A DNA stretch of 64,000 bases from Limnephilus marmoratus (GCA_917880885.1 OU862907.1:72659072-72723071); one strand, 5' to 3'. Positions 46,244-57,009 are shown, numbered from the stretch's first letter. A program made the numbers and translations. Notes: a model not told the origin generated them from the sequence alone.

Positions 46244-47789
46244 CTTCTTCTTCTTCTTCTTCGATGGCGCTACAGCCCATATCGAGCTTTGGCCTCCTGC
46301 AACAGTCGCCTCCAACTCCTCCTGTCCTCAGCGGCTGACTTCCAATTTGGTACCTGGAGAAGCTGTGCTGCATCCCCTCTTACTTTGTCTTCCCACCTCA
46401 GTCTGGGTCTTCCCACTTTTCTCTTTCCACCTGGGTGTCCAGTCAAAATTCTTTTTGGGACGCGTGTATCCGGCATTCTCTGTACATGCCCAGCCCATCT
46501 CAGCCTGAGGAGTCTCATATGTGTTGAGATGCTAGGTGCCTTATATATATCATACAATTCTGTATTGTGCCGGATGCGCCACTGTTCACCCTCTTTCACG
46601 GGTCCACATATTCTTCTCAGCACTTTTCTTTCAAAAGTATCCAGCATTTCAGCCATCTTTACCGTCAGTGTCAGCGCCTCACATCCATATGCCAATACAG
46701 TTCTAACAATGGTCTTATATATGGTTATTTTGGTTTTTCTGTGGACACTACGTTATTTAAATACTGGCAGCAAAGAGAAGTATGTTTTGTTGGCTGCTGT
46801 GATTCTCCTTCTGATTTCTGCTGGATCCTCATTATTCTCTGTCAGACTGGAGCCCAGGTAGGCGAATTGGTCGACCACTTCGTATAAGTAGTTGTCTTTG
46901 AATTGTGCACTACTTCTTCTTCTGTGTGAAGGGTTCCTGCTCTGTATCATCATTTTCGTTTTGTTGACATTAACCTGCAGTCCTACTTCCCGTGCTGCTG
47001 TTTCTAAAGGATCGAAGACCTCCTTAATGGCTGAAATTGATCTTCCGACAATGTTAATGTCATCCGCATATCCGACAACTTGACTGCTCTTGAAACAAAT
47101 ATTGGAGCCAGTGTCTATTAGCGTTTTCCTTATTACATGTTCGAGCACAATGTTGAAGAGAGTGGGAGCCAGACCGTCCCCCTGTTTTAGTCCCTGCGAT
47201 ACTGTGAATTCTTCCGACAGTTCCCCATCTATTTTGACCTGACATCTTGAGTCTGACATTGTGGCTTTGATGAGCCTAACCAATTTAGGTGGAATCTGGA
47301 ATTGAAGTAGTATATCATATAGACACTCCCGATCTATGCTATCATATGCTTGCTTGAAATCTATGAATAGTTGGTGTATGTCTATATCAAACTCCCAGCA
47401 CTTTGCCAAGATCTGCCTGACGGTGAACAGTTGGTCTGTTGTGGATCTACCGGTGCGGAAGCCTGCCTGATACTCTCCCAGTAGGTTTTCTGCGTACTTA
47501 TCAATTCTTTGTTTCAGTATCATGGTGTAGATCTTATATGCTGTGCATAGAAGTGATATGCCTCTATGATTTTCGCATTTTAGCTTGTCACCTTTTTTAT
47601 GAATTGGACATATTATGCTTATTTGCCATTCCTCTGGGATTTTTTCCAAGGTCCATATTTTTGTTATTAACTTATGTAGCAGATTTCTCAGGTTCTCATT
47701 TCCATATTTGAACAACTCTGCTGGCAGGTTGTCTTTCCCAGGTGATTTGTTGTTTTTAAGTTTCTTTAGTGCAGCATTTATTTCTGGCA
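46244..47789 (-). mobile_element. LINE of another lineage inserted in antisense
   Basis: Flanked by the 12-bp duplication CAATTACACAAT (46232-46243 and 47790-47801). Minus-strand 47789-46753 encodes RT (LKNNKSPGKDNLPAELFKYG, FIDFKQAYDSIDR, GLKQGDGLAPTLFN, VGYADDINIVG). A frameshift near 46750 leads to 46695-46270, the C-terminal module LRWAGHVQRM ... VGRPRLRWEDKV. The element ends in a (GAA)n tail (46244-46263). It is 5'-truncated within RT. The clade is not assigned. Confidence 0.85.
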
Positions 47790-47801
47790 CAATTACACAA
47801 T

Positions 47802-48451
47802 GAATAACTTCATTCTCGAATCTGTTTCTGAAATTAATGGCTTAGGTGTTACTTTCGACACCAAATTTAGCTTCATACCACACATTGAAAATATCTCAAA
47901 GAAGGGTTTAAAAATGTTAGGTTTTGTACTAAGAGTGGCTAAAGATTTCAAAGACATTAAAACTTCTGTACACATCACTAGTGAGGAGTCAGGTTGAATA
48001 TAACTCAACTGTGTGGTCTCTTCATTATGACGTGCATTCTCAAACAATAGAAAGAGTACAAAAAAAAATCCTAAGCTTTTTAAATTATAAACTAAAAATA
48101 CCAAAAGAACAATTAAACTACACTTATCTACTGCAATTATCTAATCTATTAAATTTGTGTGACAGAAGAACTGTTTCTGATCTAGTATTTTTATTTAAAA
48201 TCTTGCATAATACAATTGATAGCCCTGAATTCTTGGCGCTCATAAATTTTAATGTGCCAGCCAGAAATACAAGGTCAGTACTACCCTTTTATTCTGGCAA
48301 TACTACGACTAGGGCACAATTCAATATACCACTATATAGAATTCAAAACTTGGGTAATATGTATTCGCACATAGATATATGGAATATGTCACTGATACAC
48401 TATAAACATGAAATAATAAAATCATTTATCTATAATTTAAATGCTCACTAA
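47802..48451 (+). pseudogene. LINE ORF2 C-terminal part (after inserted LINE)
   Basis: Continues ORF2 beyond the target duplication: GLGVTFDTKFSFIPHIENI, a stop and frame change near 47995, then VEYNSTVWSLHYDVH, IERVQKKILSF, DLVFLFKILHNTIDSPEFL to the end at 48451. Typical of jockey/CR1-type ORF2 ends. Confidence 0.78.
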
Positions 48452-48892
48452 GGATTTTTTTTTTTGTAAATTTACTTCATCGACTTTAAAATTAATTAAA
48501 ATTCAAATTGAAAAGTTTCGAACCCCTGCAACTCACGAACCTACCATCTAAATATAGCGGTTTCGCGCTATGATTGACTAATAAGTACTTAGGTGTTTGT
48601 TATTCATGATTATTGTTGTAAATTTTGAAACACATCTGATGACTTTACTTTACAATTTTTGTTCCTTGTATATTTATATCATGCATGTATTTTTTTTGTA
48701 GCAACTTTATTGTTTTTATTTTTCACTGTACTTTTAAATTTTTGTTACTTTTATTTCATGTTTGTATTTTTGTTTTCTATTGTAACTTTTATTTATATTA
48801 TATTTTTCTTTCTTGCGTTAAAATTGTACTGTCTTTATACATTTATGTAAAAGCCCCCTGGGCGTAAATTAAATAAATAAATAAATTTAACC

Positions 48893-48975
48893 GAATCCGG
48901 TTTCAGCCTGTCAAGGCCATCTTCAGACTGGTAAAAAATATTCATAACTCACGGTTTATATAGGTACACAAATAT
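48893..48975 (-). repeat. Penelope-like 3' fragment with hammerhead-like core
   Basis: Minus strand: CTGAAGA (48926-48920), helix II GGCC/GGCT around a 6-nt loop, GAAA (48904-48901), helix III ACCG/CGGT with GATT loop, ending next to the LINE tail. Helix I cannot form with the present flanks. As in the other copies there is one extra base (here T) between CTGAAGA and helix II. Confidence 0.45.
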
Positions 48976-48979
48976 GGGG

Positions 48980-50187
48980 GACGGGGAAAGGGGTGGTGGT
49001 GCAAGGCGATGTTCCGAGAGAGTCCTGTTGGAGAGGTGAAAAAGTATTCCTGGACCAGTCTCTTCCGATGTGACCTGCCACGCAGTTGGTGGGCAGTCGC
49101 ATCTGCAGTCAAGATTCCACCTCTACTAAGTCACCAAAAGTAGCGAACCATTTGGGGTGACCTATGGCAGAGGTTTTGGCTATCCAATAACCGCCTGCCA
49201 ACCTCCAAAATTGATTTCTTGGGATTATAAAAACAATGTGGTTGTTTCTAAAGATTTAATAATTATTACTGTAATAAATTTTACATATTTTTCAGAATCA
49301 TACAATTAACATGGTAACCTAATATTTTTATACAACAACAAAAAAATAGCAAAATGGAGAACTACACCCCTAAGAAGTTTAAATTAAAATGTTTCCAATG
49401 AACTTACATGTATTACAACAACAAAAACTCACATATAAACTCACCAAGGACAAAATAAATTAAAACTGTGTGATCGGCGGGGAAAGATATGGCGATGGGG
49501 TTCTGGTATTGCCGTGCTTTTTACAACACTGAGATACATGCCCTTGTTAAAAGATGGACCAAGGCTGTGGGAATGGACGCAGATAATATAGCAAAATAAC
49601 AAATGAATCGTCAATAGTGTAGTTTTCGACCCCTGTAATTGCATTTTGTTATTACTTGACAATTAAAGGAGAAAAAAATAGTAGGCATCACTTATTGACT
49701 GGCCCTAGTATATTACAAAATTTTATAATGCCAATAAGGTAAAATATTTAAAATTATTACTGATTGAAAAGATTTGACAGCATAGAGCATAGCCCTCTGT
49801 GCAGTTAAATAGATCCGCCACATATGCGTATCTATTACTAACTTCATACAAACTAGGTTCAAGCGAGTGTTTAGAATACTCAGACATGGTTGGTCCTGGT
49901 AATGTTGCATTTAAACAGGATTTTAGAACGACAAGCTCTTGTGAATATTTGAAATTCTGAAGTCAATTAAATCAGGACTCGTATACAACCATTAACAATT
50001 TAGAATGTAAATATTAAGTCAGATATAATTCTTCAGTCTGAGAGTTATAATAAATTTAATTCTTTCATTAAGTACTTAATTATAGTTTAAGCTTTCAGGG
50101 GGAATACCGAGATTAAAATTAATGCGTCTTAGTAATTTATGGTGAATTTTTTCGATTGAATCTGAATGTATTTTAAAATGGGGGGGA
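48980..50187 (-). mobile_element. LINE-B 3' portion, inverted copy
   Basis: Reverse complement of the 10085-11200 and 38000-39150 arrangement: tail block at 48980-49210, 3' UTR at 49220-49440, decayed ORF2 C-terminus at 49720-50187 (CMKLVIDTHMWRIYLTA). About 250 bp at 49445-49700 has no counterpart in the other copies. A plus-strand LINE-B fragment begins at 50188. Confidence 0.6.
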
Positions 50188-50387
50188 CCGATGTCATTTC
50201 GTATTCATTGTTTATGGTATATTTACACCGTTGATATAAATACATTGTGCTTTATGGGCCGTTTTCGCACGATTTTGGCCGCTAGGTTCGCTAATGTTCT
50301 AGCGGTCCAACTATTTTATTTAACTGTCAGATCCCATACATTTTTTAGGCCGTTTGACGCAATTTAGTGTTTTTAAATATTATAATA

Positions 50388-50581
50388 ATGCCGTCAACCT
50401 GTTGTAGTGTCTCAATGTGTAGAAATAGGGGTGGACACGAGTTTCCCAAAGATTGAAAGACTTGAAAGCGAAATGGATTCATTCAATTAGGCGTTCCAAA
50501 TGGGTACCGACTCCTGATTCTTTTGTCTGTAAAGCTCATATCAGGGACACAGATTATGTATTCAATAATATTAACTATAAC
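50388..50581 (+). pseudogene. THAP-domain exon 1
   Basis: Starts MPSTCCSVSMCRNRGGHEFP, containing the C-X4-C pair typical of the start of THAP domains (C2CH zinc fingers that bind DNA). A frameshift and stop near 50454 are followed in another frame by KWVPTPDSFVCKAHIRDTDY, with the distal C-X2-H. It ends at a splice donor (AACA-GTAAGT, 50582). With exon 2 at 51637 it would form most of a THAP domain. THAP domains occur in host proteins and in P and Kolobok-type transposases; which this was is unknown. Confidence 0.72.
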
Positions 50582-50702
50582 AGTAAGTACATGACTCATT
50601 CAATTAATATCTTACTATAATTGAATCCCCAATATAATATAGAGAGTACTTGTATATTCAGATTTATATATTATACTTTGTTTTAACCACTTAATTATTT
50701 AA

Positions 50703-50747
50703 AAAACCGACATGTTTCGTCAGCGAAGCTGACTTCCTCAGGGTTTT
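50703..50747 (-). ncRNA. hammerhead ribozyme-like motif (left arm)
   Basis: Mirror image of the motif at 51047-51091, with CTGAGGA at 50741-50735 on the minus strand and cleavage expected after 50709. Confidence 0.6.
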
Positions 50748-51046
50748 GACAGAACTAATTTTAAAAATAGACATAAATAGGTAATAGAGAAAAATAATAG
50801 CCATAAACAATAATAAGATTTGAAAGAAAATAATGTATAAGGAACGAGGGGCAATATAGAACAATTAAAAAAATTTATAAAATTTAAAAGGGGAATAGAT
50901 TTAATAATGGGTCATTTAAAATTAATTTAAAATTCTATATTGCCCCTCGTTCCTTATACATTATTTTCTTTCAAATCTTATTATTGTTTATGGCTATTAT
51001 TTTTCTCTATTACCTATTTATGTCTATTTTTAAAATTAGTTCTGTC

Positions 51047-51091
51047 AAAACCCTGAGGAAGTCAGCTTCGCTGACGAAACATGTCGGTTTT
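51047..51091 (+). ncRNA. hammerhead ribozyme-like motif (right arm)
   Basis: Helix I AAAACC/GGTTTT (51047-51052, 51086-51091); CTGAGGA (51053-51059); helix II GTCAGC/GCTGAC around TTC (51061-51066, 51070-51075); GAAA (51076-51079); two-base-pair helix III AC/GT around AT; C as cleavage base (51085). This is the most complete hammerhead-like fold in the window. One extra A at 51060 departs from the textbook core. Activity untested. Confidence 0.65.
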
Positions 51092-51636
51092 TTAAATAAT
51101 TAAGTGGTTAAAACAAAGTATAATATATAAATCTGAATTTAAAATGTTACCACAAAATAATTTTGCAGTATTAGAAGAAGTGATAGTACTTGTATAGTTT
51201 AATGAACATGTAAAGAAACATTTGACATAGAATGCACAAAATTTTATACACAATGTTTTGCCTTCTTTCGCAGTTGACATTATTTGACAAACGTACCTTT
51301 AAATAGGTATAAGTGTAGTCAACCACAACTAACATTAATAATTACGGTAGACATAATATCTTATTTCATTTTTTCATATTAAACATTTTCAATTGCAATA
51401 ATTTTATTACACGGTTATCAAACTGTCTGGCATGAGATTTCTGGGCGGGTGATTATTCTTCATTGTTGACAATCTAATTTGCTTTGCATTTCTCGTCCCA
51501 TGTCTGTATATCTCGTGATTGTAATTTAATTTTCAGTGTTTTAGAAAAAAATTCAATTTATTATTATTTCAACGTAGACCGTTTCCTATTTTATATCATG
51601 TAAGTATGGAAGTTTGAGTCTAATTTTATTTTCAGA

Positions 51637-51900
51637 TGTACTGTACAGGCAAAAGCTACTGAAAGGTGTAGTTCCTTCAATATTTCCCTGGATTAAAGTA
51701 GAAGTAGGTAATTTAGAATTAAGAAACAGACAGGGAAGGTGTCTGATACGTGAAAAAATATATATGAATTCGACAAAACCAAAACCACAAGATGAAGCGG
51801 TGTTACCTGTGAATCTATAAGACGTGGCAGTGGAAGTCATATTGCTTTTTGATACTCCGTGTGACAGACCGACTCTAGATACAGACACTCAGATAGATAG
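51637..51900 (+). pseudogene. THAP-domain exon 2
   Basis: After an acceptor (TTATTTTCAG, ending 51636) the sequence reads YRQKLLKGVVPSIFPWIKVE, matching the usual C-terminal end of a THAP domain (R-x-L-x-x-x-A-V-P-S-I-F-P). Acidic/basic linker follows, stop at 51818. Together with 50388-50581 it indicates a former intron-containing THAP gene. Confidence 0.65.
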
Positions 51901-51956
51901 ATAATAAAAAGGAAAAGTTAACTGTTTATATTAAAATAAACTTTTGTTCCACCGCA

Positions 51957-52256
51957 GGGGAAGCTTATGGCGCAGACTACGCAAGTCGAAGAATACCATC
52001 ATCACTTCCATGGTTGCCTGGATGGAGATGGAGTCCCCCCTGATGCCCTTCTGGAAATGGGAGCCTGTCAAATATCCCCCGTGAACGGATATTTGCATAT
52101 TTTTTTGGATTTATTAATATATACTATATTTTTCATTTATTTTCTGTTCCATTCTATGTATGAATGCATTGTTATTTTGTCAATGTTTGAACTATTTCAA
52201 AATATGTATTGCATTGCACAACATTCTGAAATAAACGATCATTTTAAGATTAAATA
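51957..52256 (+). other. possible terminal exon, product not recognised
   Basis: A good acceptor (TTTTGTTCCACCGCAG) precedes a GC-richer segment of about 130 bp, unlike its surroundings, followed by AT-rich sequence with AATAAA-type signals near 52230-52255. One frame reads GEAYGADYASRRIPSSLPWL. I do not recognise the product. It could be part of the THAP gene or another captured exon. Confidence 0.3.
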
Positions 52257-52305
52257 AATAAACGATCATGATACGTTTTAAGATTTTCACGGCCAAAAGT
52301 ATTTT

Positions 52306-52494
52306 CGTTATTTGTTTTTGGGGTGTTATGCCGTGTTGCGCTACCTCCTTCTTTAGCCAACGTTTCGGACAGCGTTGCAGTGTCCATCATCAGGGCAGAT
52401 CTACCAGATCACTGCAACATTGCAACGCTGTCCGAAACGTTGGCTAAAGAAGGAGGTAGCGCAACACGGTATAACACCCCACAAACAAATAACG
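52306..52494. repeat. foldback with 76-bp arms and hammerhead-like core
   Basis: Arms 52306-52381 and 52419-52494 are inverted and nearly identical, with a short spacer. They contain AACGTTGGCTAAAGAAGGAG and GCGCAACACGG. Related single copies occur at 58540-58640 and 22010-22110. Confidence 0.85.
52356..52396 (-). ncRNA. hammerhead ribozyme-like motif
   Basis: Minus strand: GCC/GGC helix I start; CTGATGA (52393-52387); extra T; helix II GGACA/TGTCC around a 9-nt loop; GAAA (52366-52363); loopless AC/GT helix III; T as cleavage base (52359). The opposite arm lacks CTGATGA, so only this strand has the whole core. Confidence 0.55.
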
Positions 52495-53170
52495 AAAAGA
52501 TCATTATTATATTTGTTTTATTAAAATAAAGAGTGAGTCGCTGCAGTTTTGACATGGTTTTCTGCAGCCTTGCACAACAGCTACTGCCATGGTTAAAAAA
52601 TATTGTTGTTTAATTGTACTGAATAACACAAAATAATTTAACAAATATATAAATAAATAAAAAAAACTTTCTTTTATTTCTCGAGGTATGAAAAGAACAA
52701 GATTCCAGACATAATATAAATGTGTCGTAAAACATTATACACATAGAAGAACACATCAGTACAACAAATAATTAACATTATACATCAATTATTTATTGTT
52801 TTGGCATTTTTTTTTTTTTTTTTACATTCTAATATTATATAGTTGTGATAGCATCGGTCAACGCATGAGCAACTTTGTAAAATAACTAGTGTAAAATAAG
52901 TAAGTCAGTTTTTTCTCAATTTCAAGTCTCAGAGGGGTAATAAATAGCATTGCACACTACGTATTTTGACACATATTCATTTTGGGGTAGCTAATCGAAA
53001 AAATCTCGCAACCCCCATACTATACAACATTTATTTACTTGATAAACCATTGATTTTTCCTATGCTAAAATTTTATTTGTAAACGTTCAATAGAAATATA
53101 ATCTATTTCACAGATGAGGGATATCAAAATACAAAGGTGAGAGGTAATATAAGTAAACCTATTAAAACTT
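52495..53170. other. AT-rich spacer
   Basis: No ORF, RNA gene or repeat boundary recognised; a 17-nt T run lies near 52810. Confidence 0.4.
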
Positions 53171-54280
53171 CTATTCAGCCGTGGTTTCGGGGAAATTTGG
53201 GTCCTTTTTGATGATGAAGATGGAGTCGTTCAGCCAGTGGTAGGACTGGTTGAAGTCCCCCTCGCAGAGTTAGGGCAAGCGTGACCACTGCATGACCTGG
53301 AGCCCCACGGTGGTGGCGCAATAGCTGATGAAGGATTCCACGTGCTCATCGAATGTGTGGCCTCGGATGGGCAGACGCTCCTTTGCCATGTGGTAAGATT
53401 CGTCTGAAAATTATAATTGAATAGTACAAGGAATCCGAGAGAAGACGACCAGTGCAATACCCTAGACATAGTTGGGAGAAATTAAAGATTATGCTTTGAG
53501 TTTAAGCTTGAATGTTAAGCGATTAGATTTTTGCCTCGAGCTTTATGCTTTGAGATTTAAGCTTTGCTTTTACCTATGTCAAAAATAATGAAAAATTAAG
53601 AGTAACAAAACAGCAGCTTTTGAGTCTGGAGGAAATTGGTAACTGTCTGGTTATTCAGATCTAGGCAATACACGTAGCAGATAATGTTAATAAATTGATG
53701 AGATCCCTTTTGTATCGGTTCACCAGCAAGAAATTCGCCGGACAAGAGTGGAACATCCATCCACAGTAGATGACAGCAGCATTCGACTTGTTCTCATACA
53801 ATATTTCCCTACATACTAGGAATATTTCCCTCTCCTCCCTTATTTAATAGTGGTCTTTTCAAGATGTTTATTAAAAATCCATTCTTTAAGGCCCTTCCTT
53901 AAACAGCCGGTGAAAAACCACCATTTAGAAGGGATACATTGCTTGAAATGGTAATAGTTGTGTTAGGTGACCAGGTGTGAATAGCCAGGCATTTCCCAGC
54001 CTTCACATTTCCCATATTCTTTCCTCCCCCCATTCAGTTCAGCCTCACAACATACCCTGATTGAGGGTGCCATAGTACCACTTATTTAAAATTGATCACA
54101 TTTAAAAGACCGGTTAAATCCCTGGTTAAAGTATTAGAGGTATAATAAAATCCATATCTTACATTCAACGTATGGTTTGAAGGGCAGAACCAGCGCTACG
54201 ATAAGGAGTCCATCGTCGTTGAGAGCCTGCTTAGCGTCGATTCCATTGAGCAGCACGGTCTGTGGCTCAGAGCAGCATCT
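53171..54280 (-). pseudogene. METTL9: METTL9-like (DREV family) methyltransferase, last two exons only
   Basis: Minus strand: one exon, about 54280-54163, reads SEPQTVLLNG ... LLIVALVLPFKPYVE and ends at a donor (GAAT-GTAAGA). The last exon, 53403-53171, starts after TTTTCAG and contains HVESFISYC, then LP-stop-LCEGDFNQSYHW, ending at TAG. I recognise LALVLPFHPYVE and LPYLCEGD as METTL9 (protein-histidine methyltransferase) C-terminal motifs. The tyrosine codon is TAA here. Earlier exons with the SAM-binding core are absent. The intron (53404-54162) is retained, so this is a DNA-level copy, not a retrocopy. Confidence 0.7.
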
Positions 54281-54876
54281 TACTTTTTGTGCATTTTACT
54301 TACAAATCGAGCAAACTTTGTTTGGCTAAACTTGTCGGAAAACAAATTGCAAATAGCTATCAGCTATCGAAATGACAGATCAATCCATGATCAATCATTG
54401 AAAGACGTCAGTGCGTCAGTCCATAGATTTGGTCCACAAATTAGATGACAGGAGGACCGCTAAACACCGTGCTGCCATCTCGTGGATATTTTGGAATTAC
54501 TCAGAAAACGGCCCATTATGTCACAGCAGTTTTTTCTTCTTCGAACCTTATGTCACTATTGGCACATTTCTATGGAGCCCTCTTCCTTATTAAAACTAGC
54601 GATGGGAAATATCGATCAAATATCGATATTGTATCGATCTTTTTTACCATCGATGCATTTCGATACATTATCATAGATAAATCGATTCTTGAAGAATCGA
54701 TTCTCGCATCGATGTCAAATCGATTAATTCTGACCAATCACAACGCTTCCCTCACATCGATTATTTCTGACCAATCACAGCGCTGGATTGACATCGATGT
54801 CAAATCGATTAATTCTGACCAATCACAACGCTTCCCTCACATCGATTATTTCTGACCAATCACAGCGCTGGATTTA

Positions 54877-55872
54877 TGGGGCGTTCAGACGTTTCAATTT
54901 TTGTTGATCCACTTTTATTTAACGTAAAAAGTTGAATGAGATTATGTTCACACGTTTCAATTTAAGTAGAACCGAATTTGACATTCAAGATGGCGACAAC
55001 TGAAATTGTCAGTGCGTGCGTCTCTCTAACTTCTGATGTTTTGCCAGATGAGCTCGAGATTATGAAAAAGCATAAAAAACGTCGTATTTGGGCGAGAAAA
55101 TTGATCATGAATTAGGCGCATCCAACACAATTTTGAAAGAGATGGAACTAGAAGACTCCGAAGGATATGGATGACAGAAAAACAATTTGATGAGCTGCTT
55201 TCCAAAATTGGCGATAAAATTTTTCAGAGTAGTTTAAATTAATAATAATTACTACTAACTACAATAACCGGAGAAGCAAGGAAATAATCCATATTATTTC
55301 GTTAAAATTAGCTTTACCATAACCTAAAAACAACAACGCCAAACGTCATAGTTTGACATAGGTAGTTATTGTTATTAGATTTGTACAAAGTTTTTTTTCT
55401 TTTAATTTATGCGTATTAATGGTGACGCGTGCTCTGAATATTTACCGTTATTTTTTATCATAATATATTGGGTAGGTAGTGTCAATGAAACACATATTAT
55501 TTATTGCAGTATCACGGGCATTTCTATTTACACTTCTTGCTTTTGATCCCAAAGACAGGGATGCATAAATCTGAACATCAAATCATCCGACCATTTCAAA
55601 TATTTTTCGTTGAAACGGATTCCATGACGTGACGGTAGAACTAGGAATGTCTAACGAATATGGACATAAATGTTTGACGTCTAGTTGTTCACGCGAGTAA
55701 CTATGGTAACCAAGATGGCGCGATCATACTTGAACGTCAAAAGTAGACGGGCTATCAACTTTAGCTAGTCAACAAAAAACTTGTTCAACTTTGTTGAAAG
55801 AAGGTTCACACCTGTCAATATGCTTTCAAGTGTCGAGTTGATCAACTAAAGTTGAACCGTGTGAACCGGCTA
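54877..55872 (+). mobile_element. PIF/Harbinger-type element with N-terminal transposase fragment
   Basis: Ends TGGGGCGTTCAGACGTTTCA and (inverted) TAGCCGGTTCACACGGTTCA are flanked by TTA (54874-54876, 55873-55875). From ATG 54990, KKHKKRRIWARK leads, after a frameshift, to GASNTILKEMELEDSEGY and EKQFDELLSKI, the start of a Harbinger transposase. The nuclease domain with DDE is missing. Confidence 0.78.
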
Positions 55873-55986
55873 TTACATCGATTCCATTTCTGAATGAATT
55901 ACATCGATATGCCAATAATCGTAGCGAATTCACAATCCGATATAATCGTTTGAAATGTCATCGTAAGTAGAATCGATTCTCGCTTA

Positions 55987-56767
55987 AGCCCCGTTTATAA
56001 TAGGAATAAGCCGTAAGAATAAGCCGGTGCCGTAATCTGTAAGCCGTAATATTTTAGAACCTCGTTTATAATTGGAATAGGAATAGAAGAGAATACGCCC
56101 ATAGAAGTGAGCCGCTGTCACTTGTGTATGTCAAATGTCAACTGTCAACCGAGAAGAGTATATTCGAATTCATATTTTTTTATTTAAATAATTATTAAAA
56201 CGATAGATTCAGATGGATTCGTCAGACATTGTCGCGTGTGGAATGTTTTTGTCAATTCTGGGGCTGGCATATACTGCATATGGAGACGCACAGACGAAAA
56301 AAATAAGGAAAAAACGACGTTGGAGTGTCCGTCCCATTAATCAAAAAAGGAATAACACGGGACATTTCCATAATTTGGCCATTATTTTTTTGAATAGTAA
56401 TAAATTTATTATACAATAAAATATATTAAAAATTTAGGAATAATAAAAAATTCTATATACATTAAAATAATAAGTTAAATGTGTTAAAGACATGAAGAAT
56501 GTCAATAGTAGATATACCATCAATACCATGCAGAATGCAGATACCACAGAGTATCGATCGAAAATACATAAATCTCAGCATATATCTAAGCTTTCTGTAT
56601 GCCGTAACCGTAAAAGATAAAGTTGAACCATCTTTTCGGTTACGGAAAAAGTTAACGGCTTATTGCCATCTATTATAAACGGATACACAGGTTTCCTATC
56701 TTCCAACTTCTACGGCTTACGGCTTACGGCATACGGCTTACGGCTTATTCCTATTATAAACGGGCCT
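55987..56767 (+). mobile_element. PIF/Harbinger-type element with N-terminal transposase fragment
   Basis: Ends AGCCCCGTTTATAATAGG and (inverted) AGGCCCGTTTATAATAGG are flanked by TTA (55984-55986, 56768-56770). Subterminal arrays of ACGGCTT hexamer-like units occur at both ends (about 56005-56050, 56715-56750). An ORF at 56213-56419 includes RRWSVRPINQKRNNTGHFHN, a typical Harbinger transposase N-terminal motif; the rest is absent. Confidence 0.82.
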
Positions 56768-57009
56768 TTATCGATGTCTATGTTAGTATCGAATACAGTT
56801 CGATACAATCGTTTTGAAATGTCATCGAAGTGGAATCGATTCTCGCTTATCGATGTCAATATTCATTCGAATGCACAGTCCGATATAATCGTTTTGAAAT
56901 GTCATTGAAAATGAGTGATAAGTACAATCGTTTTAAACAACTGTCAGAATTCTTTAAACGCAAATCGATTCTAGATCCGAGAGGTCGTATTCAAGATACG
57001 TCAAAATAT

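Larger units (their letters stand above)
43180..48893 (+). mobile_element. nearly full-length LINE with (TAAA)n tail, interrupted by a second LINE
   Basis: ORF1 (43344-44058) and ORF2 (44060-48451) are both recognisable, and the element ends in a (TAAA)n tail at about 48870-48886. A minus-strand LINE is inserted at 46244-47789 with a 12-bp duplication. Single-base frameshifts and stops elsewhere show loss of function before or after that insertion. The left end is approximate. Confidence 0.8.
50656..51138. repeat. foldback with 206-bp arms, two hammerhead-like motifs
   Basis: Left arm 50656-50861 and right arm 50933-51138 are inverted, equal in length and almost identical, around a 71-bp spacer. 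Each arm carries one hammerhead-like core pointing outward. Probably two head-to-head 3' ends of a Penelope-like element. It sits in the intron between the THAP exons. Confidence 0.85.
50255..54515. mobile_element. TIR-bounded 4.3-kb insertion carrying gene fragments
   Basis: Both ends carry the 12-bp inverted repeat TGGGCCGTTTTC (50255 and, inverted, 54515), bordered by TTA at 50252-50254 and 54516-54518. Outside, 50188-50254 and 54516-54595 are adjacent pieces of one LINE-B copy, as judged from 38427-38560, so everything between was inserted. Contents: THAP-domain exons on plus, a Penelope-like foldback, another hammerhead-like foldback, and the last two exons of a METTL9-like gene on minus. 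TTA suggests PIF/Harbinger-type mobility; no transposase of that type was found. Confidence 0.6.

Noticed and set aside
48659..48867. Hydrophobic small ORFs, possible membrane peptides
   Set aside because: Phe/Leu/Tyr-rich translation of a T-rich LINE 3' UTR.
52323..52529. 68-codon ORF in the hammerhead foldback
   Set aside because: Reads across the inverted repeat; translation is palindromic artefact.
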